Program-made: the position numbers and the translations under genes | Source of the DNA: M3007 sp046316495 | Lineage (GTDB): Bacteria > Bacteroidota > Bacteroidia > Chitinophagales > Saprospiraceae | Direction: 5' to 3' | DNA: 64,000 nucleotides | Assembly: GCA_046316495.1 (NCBI GenBank) | Contig: JBKDAM010000038.1 | Coordinates: 62,001 to 126,000, forward strand | Shown here: positions 18,451 to 28,400 of the stretch, piece by piece | Layout of the letters: each line of letters begins with the position of its first letter | Numbering within the stretch: the stretch's first letter is position 1 | Notes under the pieces: model-generated | Database searches by the model: none | Seen by the model: only the letters and a program-made list of their open reading frames with translations | Told to the model about the DNA's origin: nothing

Positions 18451-19404
18451 GTGAGTAACATAAACTACCTGCTTAATAAATTTAAAGACTCGGCACAAGT
18501 AAAGCAAATTGTCGATGAACTGAAAACAGTGCCTGCCCGCATTCGTCTTAAGGGAATCAAGGGAGCACAAAAGGCCTTCCTGATTGCTTCTACGGCTGAA
18601 AACACCTCGATGCTTCACGTGGTTATTTGTGAAAGCAAAGAAGAAGCAGCCTACTTATTCAATGACGTAACCGGAATCTTGGGTGAATATAGAACCTGGT
18701 TTTTTCCGGATAGCTTCAAAAGACCGGGGTTTTTTGATGACCTCAATGCTACACAAATCCTGCAGCGAAGTGAAACCATTAATAAACTAATTAACACGCC
18801 CGGCAACGGCCATGTCGTTGTTACTTACCCCGAAGCCCTCTTTGAAAGGGTGGTGAAACCTGCCATTCTTTCCCAGCACCGAATAGAAGTGCTGAAAGGG
18901 GGTAAGCTGGACGTAAACTTTGCTATCGAAATTCTTATCGAATATGGATTCGAACGCACCGATTTTGTCTATGAACCCGGTCAATTCAGTATCCGCGGGG
19001 GTATTATTGACCTCTTCTCCCACGGAAATGACCTTCCCTATCGAATTGAACTGTTTGATGACGAAGTAGAGCGAATCCAAACCTTCGACCCGCTCACTCA
19101 ACTCAGCAAAAGCAACCTGGAATCCGTCAGTATTGTGCCTAACCTCAATACCCGATTCCGCCAAGATGAAAAAGCCCCTTTCCTAACCGTTTTGCCCACC
19201 AACTCCGTGCTCTGGGTAAATGATATACAGTTCGTTTACGACCGCCTTCAGTACTGTTTCGAACAAGCTGAAAAATTCGCAAGTCGAATTAACGCCCATG
19301 ATCCAGCCGAACTCCGAGAAATTTTCAGAGACCGGGCTTTTGTTTACCCTGGAGATATCGCAGACGAATTCACTTCTATGTCCACCCTCTTTTTTGAAAC
19401 ATAA
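18451..19404 (+). CDS. mfd: N-terminal fragment of transcription-repair coupling factor Mfd
   Basis: 317 residues starting at GTG 18451. The sequence follows the N-terminal UvrB-like module of Mfd (domains 1a, 2 and 1b): VVICESKEEAAYLFND, WFFPDSFKRPGFF, VVVTYPEALFERVV, and the strong signature VYEPGQFSIRGGIIDLFS followed by PYRIELFDDEVE. Full-length Mfd is about 1100 residues. Here the frame stops (TAA 19402-19404) before the linker to the RNA-polymerase-interacting domain and the translocase motor, and xth starts 3 bp later. None of the three forward frames continues Mfd downstream, so this is not a simple frameshift. It could be a truncated gene, or a stand-alone module able to interact with UvrA but not to displace RNA polymerase. 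A full copy elsewhere cannot be excluded. Confidence 0.85.
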   Translation: MSNINYLLNKFKDSAQVKQIVDELKTVPARIRLKGIKGAQKAFLIASTAENTSMLHVVICESKEEAAYLFNDVTGILGEYRTWFFPDSFKRPGFFDDLNATQILQRSETINKLINTPGNGHVVVTYPEALFERVVKPAILSQHRIEVLKGGKLDVNFAIEILIEYGFERTDFVYEPGQFSIRGGIIDLFSHGNDLPYRIELFDDEVERIQTFDPLTQLSKSNLESVSIVPNLNTRFRQDEKAPFLTVLPTNSVLWVNDIQFVYDRLQYCFEQAEKFASRINAHDPAELREIFRDRAFVYPGDIADEFTSMSTLFFET

Positions 19405-19407
19405 AGA

Positions 19408-20181
19408 ATGCGCTCAATCATTAGTTACAATGTCAATGGACTCCGATCCGCAATCAACAAAGGTTTTTTTGACTGGATCGCCCAAGAACAGCCCGATATC
19501 ATCGGAATACAAGAAATAAAAGCTCAACAAGGCGATGTGGACCTCAGCCAAATCGAACAGCTGGGCTATCACCACTACTGGCACCCAGCCGAAAAAAAAG
19601 GCTATTCGGGAGTTGCTACCTTCACCAAATTAAAACCCTCCCTGGTTATCCATGGCTGCGGACTAGAAAAATACGACCGGGAAGGGCGCTGCCTCCGAAC
19701 TGATTTTGACGACTGGACCCTTCTCAACTGCTACCTTCCCTCCGGAACAACCGGAGAAGAAAGACAACAATTTAAGATGGAATTCTTGGATGACTTCTTC
19801 GAGTTTGTACAACAACTTAAACAAGAGCGCCCTAATCTGGTCATAATCGGGGACTATAACATCGCTCATACCGAAATGGACATCCATAACCCTAAAAGCA
19901 ATAAAAACTCTTCCGGATTCCTCCCGGAAGAGCGCGCTTGGATGACCAAATGGCTTTCCCAAGGTGGCTTCACAGACGCCTTCCGAGCCATCCACCCCAC
20001 CAAACAAGAATACAGCTGGTGGAGCTTCCGCGCCAACTCCAGAGCAAATAACAAAGGCTGGAGAATTGACTATCAATGCATCTCCGGCAAAATGGTCGAG
20101 CGCCTGAACAATGCAAGCCAAATGACAGAGGTCGTCCATTCCGATCATTGCCCCGTCTGGGCACAGTATAATCTGCCCTAA
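19408..20181 (+). CDS. xth: Exodeoxyribonuclease III / AP endonuclease
   Basis: 257 residues, complete. Motifs of the exonuclease III family are in order: SYNVNGLRSA near the N-terminus, GIQEIKAQ (catalytic Glu, metal), YSGVATFTK, GDYNIAHTEMDI (Asp/Asn pair) and the terminal SDHCPVW (Asp/His). The enzyme cuts 5' of abasic sites and trims 3' ends in base excision repair. The ATG at 19408 lies 3 bp after the stop of the Mfd fragment, so the two are co-transcribed. No anomalies in the protein itself. Confidence 0.96.
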   Translation: MRSIISYNVNGLRSAINKGFFDWIAQEQPDIIGIQEIKAQQGDVDLSQIEQLGYHHYWHPAEKKGYSGVATFTKLKPSLVIHGCGLEKYDREGRCLRTDFDDWTLLNCYLPSGTTGEERQQFKMEFLDDFFEFVQQLKQERPNLVIIGDYNIAHTEMDIHNPKSNKNSSGFLPEERAWMTKWLSQGGFTDAFRAIHPTKQEYSWWSFRANSRANNKGWRIDYQCISGKMVERLNNASQMTEVVHSDHCPVWAQYNLP

Positions 20182-20243
20182 AAGCCCAATTTTTTACCTA
20201 AAAGTAACCCTTTCAAAAAAAATGAAAAAAATTGAAAAAAATA

Positions 20244-20276
20244 TTTGGCGGTATAAATTCCATGCCCGTATATTTG
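20244..20276 (+). promoter_or_regulatory. Promoter of tRNA-Asp (TTTG-N21-TATATTTG)
   Basis: TTTG at 20244-20247 and TATATTTG at 20269-20276 are separated by 21 bp, an excellent match to the Bacteroidota sigma-factor promoter. It ends 17 bp before the tRNA 5' end. Confidence 0.85.
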
Positions 20277-20293
20277 CACCGCTTTAGAAGCAA

Positions 20294-20367
20294 GGATTGG
20301 TAGTTCAGTCGGTTAGAATGCCGCCCTGTCACGGCGGAGGTCGCGGGTTCGAGTCCCGTCCAGTCCG
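20294..20367 (+). tRNA. tRNA-Asp (anticodon GTC)
   Basis: A complete cloverleaf can be folded. The acceptor stem is ggattgg / ccagtcc with one G-T pair. The anticodon stem ccgcc/ggcgg has loop ctgtcac, giving anticodon GTC at 20328-20330. The T-arm is cgggttcgagtcccg, and the discriminator base is G. CCA is not encoded. Confidence 0.97.
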
Positions 20368-20369
20368 CA

Positions 20370-20408
20370 AAGCCCTTGGTAACATGCTCGTTATCAAGGG
20401 CTTTTTGT
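20370..20408 (+). terminator. Terminator of tRNA-Asp
   Basis: aagcccttg / caagggctt (9 bp) followed by a T-rich tail (ttttgttttt), 3 bp after the tRNA. Confidence 0.85.
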
Positions 20409-20906
20409 TTTTGCACCTTATTTTTTGCAACAACTAGTGCAACAACCTGAGCAACGCTGATTTTTTGAAACAGGATAAAATTATGTTTACCGGCGTTTAA
20501 ATTTCTTTTGCCCACTTAATTTCCCCCTTAGTTACAAGCAGACACCTACCCCTCCCGGACTTCCCTCCCTCCATGCTCTGGCCGGACAAGACCTCAAATG
20601 GGGATAATTGCCCCCAAGTCGAATATTTTTTTTCAAAAAGCAGATACCTGCAGCTTGTAAGCAGGGTTATTCATCACAACCGCAATAATCCAATCGCGGT
20701 CGTTCTGCCGCGTGCTGATCCTGACACTCTGTGTTTATCAGGAATTGGCAGCAGCCCACCCAAGGTACTTTTAATGCGTCCCACAAAAATATCCAATAGC
20801 CTCCTACTCAAAGAATGGCATTGTTCCCCAATTTGCCTTTGCCGTTCTCAAATTTTAAATAATATTGGATCCTGATTACCTTTACTCCAACAAACAATTA
20901 ATCAAC
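20409..20906. other. Gene-free stretch between tRNA-Asp and hsdM
   Basis: About 500 bp with no supported gene. It has no integrase, no repeat of the tRNA 3' end and no TAnnTTTG site. A stop-bounded minus-strand frame at 20633-20734 looks somewhat protein-like and could be a decayed gene end, but no family is recognised. This is the left boundary of the restriction island. Confidence 0.4.
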
Positions 20907-23324
20907 ATGGCAATAAAAAAATCGGAACTATACAGCAGCCTATGGGCTGGAGCGGATGCCCTGAGAGGTGGAATGGATGCATCCCAATACAAAGATTATG
21001 TATTGGTGCTATTGTTCCTGAAGTACGTAAGCGATAAAGCCAAAGAGGACCCTTATGCGTTGATTGAGGTGCCCAAAGGGGCTTCGTTTAAAGAGGTGGC
21101 CGCCTTAAAAGGCACCAAAGACATCGGGGAGCAAATCGACATTGCTATTGGCAAAATTGCCAAAGCAAACGACCTGCAAAATGTAATTGATGTGGTGTCC
21201 TTCAACGATGAAGAAAAACTGGGCAAAGGCAAAGAAATGATTGATCGCTTGAGCGATCTGATTGCCATTTTTGAAAACCCTGCTCTCAATTTTAGCAAAA
21301 ACAAGGCTGGTGGGGATGATATTCTGGGGGATGCCTACGAGTTCCTGATGCGCCACTTTGCAACCGAATCGGGTAAGGCAAAAGGTCAATTCTACACCCC
21401 TTCCGAAGTCAGCCGTATTATGGCCCTGGTGATTGGTATCAAAAAGGGGGTAAAACAAAACCAGTCCTTTTATGATCCCACATCAGGCTCTGGCTCCCTT
21501 CTTCTAAAAGTGGCGGATGAATGCGATGGTTCGGCCTCCTTATTTGGTCAGGAAAAAGATGTGGCAACTGCCGCCTTGGCTAAAATGAACATGATTCTGC
21601 ACAACAACCCCACCGCAGAAATCAAAAAGGGTCAAAGTACCTTATCCAATCCCTTGTTTTTAAATAACCTGGGCAACTTGATGACTTTTGACTATTGCGT
21701 TGCCAATCCTCCCTTTTCCCTTAAAAACTGGACGCAAGGATTCAATCCCCAGGAGGACGAATTTGGCAGGTTTACAGGTTTTGGTATTCCGCCCGAAAAG
21801 AATGGTGATTATGCCTTCCTGTTGCATATCATCGCCTCCCTAAAAAGTACGGGTAAGGGAGCGGTTATTTTGCCGCATGGGGTTTTGTTCCGCGGCAATG
21901 CTGAGGCCGAAATCCGTAAGAATATCATCAAAAAAGGCCTAATCAAGGGCATTATTGGTCTGCCCGCCAACTTGTTCTATGGCACGGGTATTCCTGCTTG
22001 CATTATTGTCATTGATAAGGAAGATGCTGACAACCGCCAGGGTATTTTTATGGTGGATGCCAGCAAAGGGTTTATGAAAGATGGGAACAAAAACCGTTTG
22101 CGGGATCAGGACATTCACAAAATTGTAGATGTATTCAACAAGCAACTGGAAATACCCAAATACAGTCGCTTTGTGCCCAACACCGAAATAGCCGACCCCA
22201 AAAACGACTATAACTTAAACATACCCCGTTACATTGACAGCCAGGAGGCAGAAGATATACAGGATATAGCCGCTCATTTATTGGGGGGTATTCCCGCACG
22301 GGATGTGGAGGCTTTGTCAGCTTACTGGGATGCCTACCCCAACCTGAAAGAGGCTTTGTTTGCCCAAAGCAAGCGGAATGGTTATTACGATTCCAAACTG
22401 GGAAAGGATGAAATCAAGCAAACCATTTTCAACCACCCCGACTTTAAAGCCTTTTCGGCCCGAATGGGGGATGTTTTTAAGGCCTGGGCAGAGGATACCT
22501 CCAAGGCATTCAAGGAGCTGCAAACGGGCTTCAAACCCAAGAAAATCATCCATTATGTAGCAGAGGACTTGTTGTCCACCTATGAGGGGAAAGCCTTGTT
22601 GGACAAATACGATGTGTACCAACACCTGATGAATTATTGGAACGAGGTCATGCAGGATGATTTGTACCAGATCACCGAAGAGGGTTGGGGGGCTACGCCC
22701 TACCGCATCTTGGAGATGAACAAAAAAACAGGCAAAGAAACCGACAAGGGTTGGACCTGCGATTTGGTTCCTCCGAACTTGATGCTTCAACAGTTTTTCA
22801 AAACCGAAAAAGAGGCCTTGGAGGCCATGGAAGCTGAAAAGGAAAACCTGGTAGCCCAGTTGTCTGAATTGGAAGAAGAACACAGCGGTGAGGAAGGGTA
22901 TTTCGCTGAATTTGACAAGGTAAATAAAGGCTCCGTTGCCAAAAGGCTAAAAGAACTGGCTAAAAACAAGGATGCCAAGGAAGAACTGGAGGTATTGAAC
23001 AACTACCTGGACCTCACAGAACAACAAGCCCAATTGAACGCTGCTATTAAAAAAGCCAGCGAAGCCCTGAACGAAAAAGCCTGGGGGCAATATGCCCAAC
23101 TCACCACCGATGATATAAAACACTTGGTGGTGGATGCCAAATGGATGCGTGCCATGCAAACTGCCATTGAAGGCGAAATGGAACGTATTAGCCAACGTTT
23201 AACGGGGCGTATAAAGGAATTGATGGAGCGATACGAAACACCCTTGCCAGATATTGATAAGGAATTAACCGAGTTGGAAAATAAAGTAAATGCTCACCTT
23301 CAAAAAATGGGATTTGTATGGTAA
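20907..23324 (+). CDS. hsdM: Type I restriction-modification system methyltransferase subunit
   Basis: 805 residues from ATG 20907, chosen over an upstream start because HsdM proteins begin with the helical SELYSSLWAGADALRG segment. It is an N6-adenine methyltransferase: GQFYTPSEVSRIM precedes the SAM-binding motif I (DPTSGSGSLL), and the catalytic motif IV NPPF is at residues 267-270. The core ends near residue 480. A further ~320 residues with coiled-coil character (EKENLVAQLSELEEEH) make it much longer than the ~500-residue HsdM of E. coli, as in one known subgroup. Two copies would assemble with HsdS to form the methylase, and with HsdR to form the nuclease. First gene of a five-gene run; G/T-rich codon choice differs by eye from the flanking plus-strand genes. 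Confidence 0.95.
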   Translation: MAIKKSELYSSLWAGADALRGGMDASQYKDYVLVLLFLKYVSDKAKEDPYALIEVPKGASFKEVAALKGTKDIGEQIDIAIGKIAKANDLQNVIDVVSFNDEEKLGKGKEMIDRLSDLIAIFENPALNFSKNKAGGDDILGDAYEFLMRHFATESGKAKGQFYTPSEVSRIMALVIGIKKGVKQNQSFYDPTSGSGSLLLKVADECDGSASLFGQEKDVATAALAKMNMILHNNPTAEIKKGQSTLSNPLFLNNLGNLMTFDYCVANPPFSLKNWTQGFNPQEDEFGRFTGFGIPPEKNGDYAFLLHIIASLKSTGKGAVILPHGVLFRGNAEAEIRKNIIKKGLIKGIIGLPANLFYGTGIPACIIVIDKEDADNRQGIFMVDASKGFMKDGNKNRLRDQDIHKIVDVFNKQLEIPKYSRFVPNTEIADPKNDYNLNIPRYIDSQEAEDIQDIAAHLLGGIPARDVEALSAYWDAYPNLKEALFAQSKRNGYYDSKLGKDEIKQTIFNHPDFKAFSARMGDVFKAWAEDTSKAFKELQTGFKPKKIIHYVAEDLLSTYEGKALLDKYDVYQHLMNYWNEVMQDDLYQITEEGWGATPYRILEMNKKTGKETDKGWTCDLVPPNLMLQQFFKTEKEALEAMEAEKENLVAQLSELEEEHSGEEGYFAEFDKVNKGSVAKRLKELAKNKDAKEELEVLNNYLDLTEQQAQLNAAIKKASEALNEKAWGQYAQLTTDDIKHLVVDAKWMRAMQTAIEGEMERISQRLTGRIKELMERYETPLPDIDKELTELENKVNAHLQKMGFVW

Positions 23325-23366
23325 GTAGCTTGCTTATATTGATGTCTTCCCTACAAAAAATGGAAC

Positions 23367-24230
23367 ATGGAGTTGATTAAACCAGAAACGATACAGCATA
23401 AAATTTACACCGTTAGGGGGGTGCAAATTATTCTGGATAAAGATCTTGCGCAATTTTATGGGGTTAAACCGATAAGACTAAGAGAGCAAATCAAGCGAAA
23501 TCCAAATCGGTTTCCGCCAGATTTTGTCTTTCAGCTAAGCGAGTCAGAAATTGACTACATGGTATCGCAAAATGCGATACCTTCCAAACAAAGCCTCGGG
23601 GGTTCCCTTCCATTGGTGTTTACCGAGCAAGGAGTAGCAGCCGTTTCTGGGGTAATCAAAAGCGATAAAGCGGATCAGGTAAGTGTAGCCATAGCCCGTG
23701 CATTTGTAGCCATGCGCAAAACATTGGGGCAGTTACAGGGCGTAATACAACGCTTAGAAGGGGTGGAATTAAAGCAACTTCAAACCGATAGCAAACTGGA
23801 GCAAGTGCTCAAAGCCCTGGAAAAAGACCTCCCTTCCAAACAAGGCATTTTCTTTGAAGGACAACTCTTTGATGCGCATGTGTTTGCCAGTGATTTAATC
23901 AAACAAGCCAATAATAGTTTGGTCGTGATTGATAATTATGTAGATGAAACCACTTTGCTACTATTAAGCAAGCGCAAAAAGCAAGTAAGCTGCACCGTGC
24001 ATACCCGCATCAACGCAGCTTTACGGAAGGATTTAGAAAAGTACAATCAACAATACCCCGCCATCACTCTGGTAGAAAACCGCAGCAGCCACGACCGATT
24101 TATTATTATTGACGATACCCAACTGTACCACATTGGGGCCTCTTTAAAAGATTTAGGCAATAAATGCTTTGCCTTTAGCCGTATGGATAAGGTATTACCA
24201 GAACTAACCACTAAACTATTAAACGCATGA
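23367..24230 (+). CDS. ORF6N-domain protein with C-terminal PLD-like region
   Basis: 287 residues. The N-terminal ~100 residues are an ORF6N domain, the DNA-binding module of phage antirepressor-like proteins (YTVRGVQIILDKDLAQFYG, NRFPPDFVFQL, VFTEQGVAAVSGVI). A coiled-coil linker (about 115-150) follows. The C-terminal part resembles a phospholipase-D-like fold: it contains HDRFIIID, which is close to an HKD motif but with Arg in place of Lys, then HIGASLKDLG. It lies 42 bp after hsdM, and its last 4 bp overlap the hsdS start (ATGA). Similar genes occur inside type I loci of Bacteroidota, so a role in regulation or as an extra effector is plausible but unproven. A single PLD half-site would require dimerisation to form an active site. 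Confidence 0.85.
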   Translation: MELIKPETIQHKIYTVRGVQIILDKDLAQFYGVKPIRLREQIKRNPNRFPPDFVFQLSESEIDYMVSQNAIPSKQSLGGSLPLVFTEQGVAAVSGVIKSDKADQVSVAIARAFVAMRKTLGQLQGVIQRLEGVELKQLQTDSKLEQVLKALEKDLPSKQGIFFEGQLFDAHVFASDLIKQANNSLVVIDNYVDETTLLLLSKRKKQVSCTVHTRINAALRKDLEKYNQQYPAITLVENRSSHDRFIIIDDTQLYHIGASLKDLGNKCFAFSRMDKVLPELTTKLLNA

Positions 24231-25408
24231 ACACAGCGACGGGATATAAGCAAACAGAGATTGGTATTATACCTGAAGATTGGGTTATAAAGAGCCTTAA
24301 CGATATATCAGAAAAAATATCCGTAGGAATAGCAAGTTCAGCTACACATGCATACCGAGAAAGAGGGATTGTTTTATTTAGAAATCAGAACATTAAACCA
24401 AATTATTTAGACGACTCGGATATACTTTATATCGATCCAAGGTACGAGGTGCGGTTTATTAATAAGCGATTAAAAGCAGGAGATTTACTTACCGCCAGAA
24501 CAGGTTACCCTGGTACGACATGCATTGTTCCTGAATTATATGAGAACAGTCAAAGTTTTACAACATTGATCACAAGGCTCAAAAAAAAGTCTGTAGACAC
24601 AATATACATAAGTCATTATATCAACTCAGCTAAAGGACAGGAGTTCTTTGAGCAAAACCAGATTGGAGGCGGACAGAAGAATGTTAATGCAGGTTCATTA
24701 AAGAGCATGCCGATAATACTCCCCCCACTCCCCGAACAAACCGCCATTGCCAATGCCTTATCCGACATGGATGCCCTGATCGCCCAAACCGAAAAGCTCA
24801 TTGAGAAAAAGAAAGCCATTAAACAAGGGGTCATGCAAGAGTTGCTCAAACCCAAAGAGGGTTGGGTGACGAAGAAGTTGGGGGAGGTTTGTGAGATTAT
24901 CATGGGACAATCGCCCTTATCTGAATACTACAATTTTGCAGGCATTGGTTTGCCTTTAATTCAAGGTAATGCAGATATAAAAAATCGAAAAACAATAATA
25001 AGAACTTATAGCTCAAACATCACCAAAAAAGGAAAGCTAGGTGATATTATTATGACAGTAAGAGCTCCCGTTGGGGAAATAGCTTTATCTACTTTTGAAT
25101 GCTGTCTTGGAAGAGGGGTTTGTGCTCTAAGGTATGAAAACGATTTTATGTATCATTACATGATATCTATAGAAAATTATTGGAGTAGGTTGTCGTCAGG
25201 ATCAACTTTTGATAGCGTAAATTCCAATCAAATAAGGGACTTGTCTGTTACATTACCTCAGACTAAAAACGAACAGATTGAAATAGCTAAAACCTTAACA
25301 GACCTAGATAAAGATATTGAGCTAACAGAAACCAAACTCCAAAAACTCAAACACCAAAAGCAGGGCATGATGCAGGCATTGCTTACGGGTAAAATACGAC
25401 TGATATGA
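24227..25408 (+). CDS. hsdS: Type I restriction-modification specificity subunit
   Basis: 393 residues with the expected two-fold layout: target recognition domain 1 (about 1-160), a conserved helical region (LPPLPEQTAIANALSDMDAL ... GVMQELL), target recognition domain 2 (about 215-340), and the second conserved helix (NEQIEIAKTLTDLDKDIE ... QGMMQALLTGKIRLI). It defines the bipartite DNA target of the methylase and nuclease complex. The target sequence cannot be predicted by eye. Both recognition-domain segments are AT-rich while the conserved helices are GC-richer, a mosaic suggesting domain exchange. Translationally coupled by ATGA overlaps to both neighbours. Only one hsdS is present and no inverted partial copy is seen. 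Confidence 0.95.
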   Translation: MNTATGYKQTEIGIIPEDWVIKSLNDISEKISVGIASSATHAYRERGIVLFRNQNIKPNYLDDSDILYIDPRYEVRFINKRLKAGDLLTARTGYPGTTCIVPELYENSQSFTTLITRLKKKSVDTIYISHYINSAKGQEFFEQNQIGGGQKNVNAGSLKSMPIILPPLPEQTAIANALSDMDALIAQTEKLIEKKKAIKQGVMQELLKPKEGWVTKKLGEVCEIIMGQSPLSEYYNFAGIGLPLIQGNADIKNRKTIIRTYSSNITKKGKLGDIIMTVRAPVGEIALSTFECCLGRGVCALRYENDFMYHYMISIENYWSRLSSGSTFDSVNSNQIRDLSVTLPQTKNEQIEIAKTLTDLDKDIELTETKLQKLKHQKQGMMQALLTGKIRLI

Positions 25409-28400
25409 GAACAGAACGCATCACCCAAAACCGAGTGGTTCAATTGCTGGTAGAGCAGTTGAGCTACACCTACCTGGGCAACCTGGAGGACCAGGAAAAT
25501 AGCAATATCCGCGAGGAAGACGTAAAGGCCTGGTTAGTGGAATCGGGCTACACGGAGCCAATCATTGCACGTGCGTTGTATGATTTTAAAAAAGCAGCCG
25601 CCTTAAACCCAAGCGATGATTTATACCCCATTAACCAGGCGGTATATACTACCTTGCGATATGGTGTAAAGGTAAGAGACGACGCATCGAATGGGATTCA
25701 AACCGTTTGGTTGATCGATTGGAAAAATCCGCAACGCAACCATTTTGCTGTGGCAGAAGAGGTAACAGTCAGAGGAGCAAACACCAAACGACCAGATATC
25801 GTCTTGTACATAAATGGTATCGCCCTGGGTGTCTTGGAACTGAAACGTTCCAGCGTATCGGCATCGGAAGGTATTCGCCAGAACCTGGATAACCAACAGC
25901 ACCGATTCATAAAGCCGTTTTTTTCCACCATACAAACGGTGTTGGCAGGCACGGATAGCCAGGGTTTATTTTACGGCACCACCAAAACCCCCGAAAAGTT
26001 TTTTTTGAAATGGAAAGAAGATGGATACCACTATGATCCCAACAAAAATATACTAGACCAACACTTGCTCCAGTTCTGTGCCAAGGAGCGCTATTTGGAG
26101 TTTATACACGACTACGTGGTGTTCGATGCGGGCATTAAAAAGTTGTGCCGTCCCAACCAATTCTTCGGGGTGAAAGCGGCTCAACAATTTATTCAAAGGC
26201 GTGAAGGCGGCATTATTTGGCATACCCAGGGTTCAGGCAAATCCCTAACCATGGTCTGGTTGGCCAAATGGATCCGAGAGAACCAAACGGATGCTCGCTT
26301 ATTGATTATCACCGACAGAACAGAGCTGGATGAGCAAATTGAGAAGGTATTCAAGGGGGTAAATGAGCAGATTTACCGCACCAAAAGCGGAAGGGATTTG
26401 TTGGATAAACTGAATGGTACCACCCCATGGTTGTTATGTTCACTCCTACACAAGTTTGGCGGCAACGATGAAAACGATATGGGTGATTTTATCAAAGAGA
26501 TCAAGAAGCCTGCGGATTTTAAGCCCAAAGGCAACCTCTTTGTGTTTATTGATGAGTGTCACCGTACACAGAGCGGGGAGCTCCACAAGGCCATGAAAGA
26601 CTTGTTGCCAGGTGCTTTATTTATTGGTTTTACTGGAACACCCTTGCTCAAAACAGATAAAAAGAAATCCATTGAAATATTTGGCAGGTACATCCACACG
26701 TACAAATTCAATGAAGCAGTTAAAGATGGTGTGGTGCTGGATTTATTGTACGAGGCTCGTGATGTGGACCAAAAAATTGCCGACCAAAAAGGGATTGATG
26801 AGTGGTTTGAAGCGGTAACCAAAGGCATGAACGATTTGCCCAAAGCTGAACTAAAGCAAAAGTGGGGAACCATGCAAAAAATCCTCAGCACCAAAGACCG
26901 CTTGCAAAAGATTGCCATTGATATCATTAAGGATTTCAAGATAAAGCCGAGGTTAAACGATGGAAGGGGTAATGCCATTTTAGTGACCAAAAGCATTTTT
27001 GAAGCATGTAGGTATTTTGAGATATTCCAGCAATATGGGTTTAAAAAATGTGCCATTGTAACCAGTTTTGAACCTTCAACAGCCAGCATCAAAGGTGAAA
27101 CCACAGGTAACGGTGAAACCGAAAAGCTGGAGCAATACGAGATCTACCAAAAGATGCTGAATGGCAAAGACCGAGAGCAATTTGAAAAGGAGGTAAAAAA
27201 ACAGTTCATTGATGAGCCAGCCAACATGCAGCTATTGATTGTGGTGGATAAATTGCTTACAGGTTTTGATGCTCCGAGTTGCACTTACTTATACATTGAT
27301 AAAGAAATGCGGGATCACGGATTGTTCCAGGCAATATGCAGGGTGAACCGCACCGAAAAGGAAGACAAAGAGTTTGGGTACATTGTTGATTACAAAAACT
27401 TATTCAACAGCTTAAATCAGGCCGTTACCGATTACACCTCTGATGCCTTCGATGATTATGAAAAAGAGGATGTGAAGGGCTTGTTGGTTGACCGTTTAGC
27501 CAAAGCAAAAGAACGTTTAGACGACGCCTTGGAAACCGTTTATGAGTTAACCAAAAACGTGGAAGCCCCAAAACAAATTGAACAATACATCAAGTTTTTC
27601 TGCGGTAATTCGGAAGATAAAGATGCGCTGAAAGCCAATGAAGAAACCCGATTAACATTCTATAAAGCGGTGGTGGCATTGATCAGGGCCTTCAACAACA
27701 TCGCCCCAGAAATGATTGAAGCGGGTTACAGCCAGGCTGAGGCAGATCGCATTAAAAACAAAGTGGATGAATATACCGAGCTCCGCAATACCATTAAGAT
27801 TGCCAGTGATGAATACATTGACCTAAAACAATATGAGCCCGACATGAGGCAGTTGCTGGACATGTACCTGAGTGCAGATCCAAGCAGAACCATCTCTAAT
27901 TTTGGCGATGCCAGCTTACTTCAAATTGTAGTGGAGCAAGGCATTGGTGTGGCAACTGACAAACTACCGACAGCCATTAAGCGAAGCAGAGAAGCTGTTG
28001 CAGAAACACTGGAAGCCAATATGCGTAAAGTAATCACCCAAGAGATGCCAATCAATCCAGTGTATTATGAGCGCATGAGTGTATTGCTTCAGGAGTTGAT
28101 ACAGCAACGTAAAAACGGGGCAATCAGCTACGAGCAATTCCTGACAAAGATTGAAGAGCTGGCTAAGAAAGTTAAGCCTGAAAACAAAAAGAGCCAATAC
28201 CCGCCCAATATCAACACACCCGCCAAACAAGCTATTTATGAAATTTTGGAAGATGAAAATACAACGTTGGCGATGGAAGCGGATGTGGCTCTTAACATTG
28301 AACCAAATTGGATAGGGAACACCCTGAAGGAACGAAGCGTAAAAAACACGATCCGTCGTCATGTGAATGATCCCGAAAAAGTGGAAACGCTATTGGAAGT

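Noticed and set aside
19220..19519. Alternative-frame continuation of mfd by frameshift
   Set aside because: The overlapping forward frames do not contain RNA-polymerase-interaction or helicase motifs, and xth occupies the region directly downstream.
20213..20515. 100-codon minus-strand frame over tRNA-Asp
   Set aside because: It is the antisense of the tRNA and its terminator; the WTGLEPATSAV string is a well-known artefact of tRNA-Asp.
20633..20734. Short minus-strand frame ending NDRDWIIAVVMNN... near hsdM
   Set aside because: It looks protein-like but is bounded by stops on both sides, has no start and no recognised family. Other frames in the same stretch are also open, so composition may explain it.
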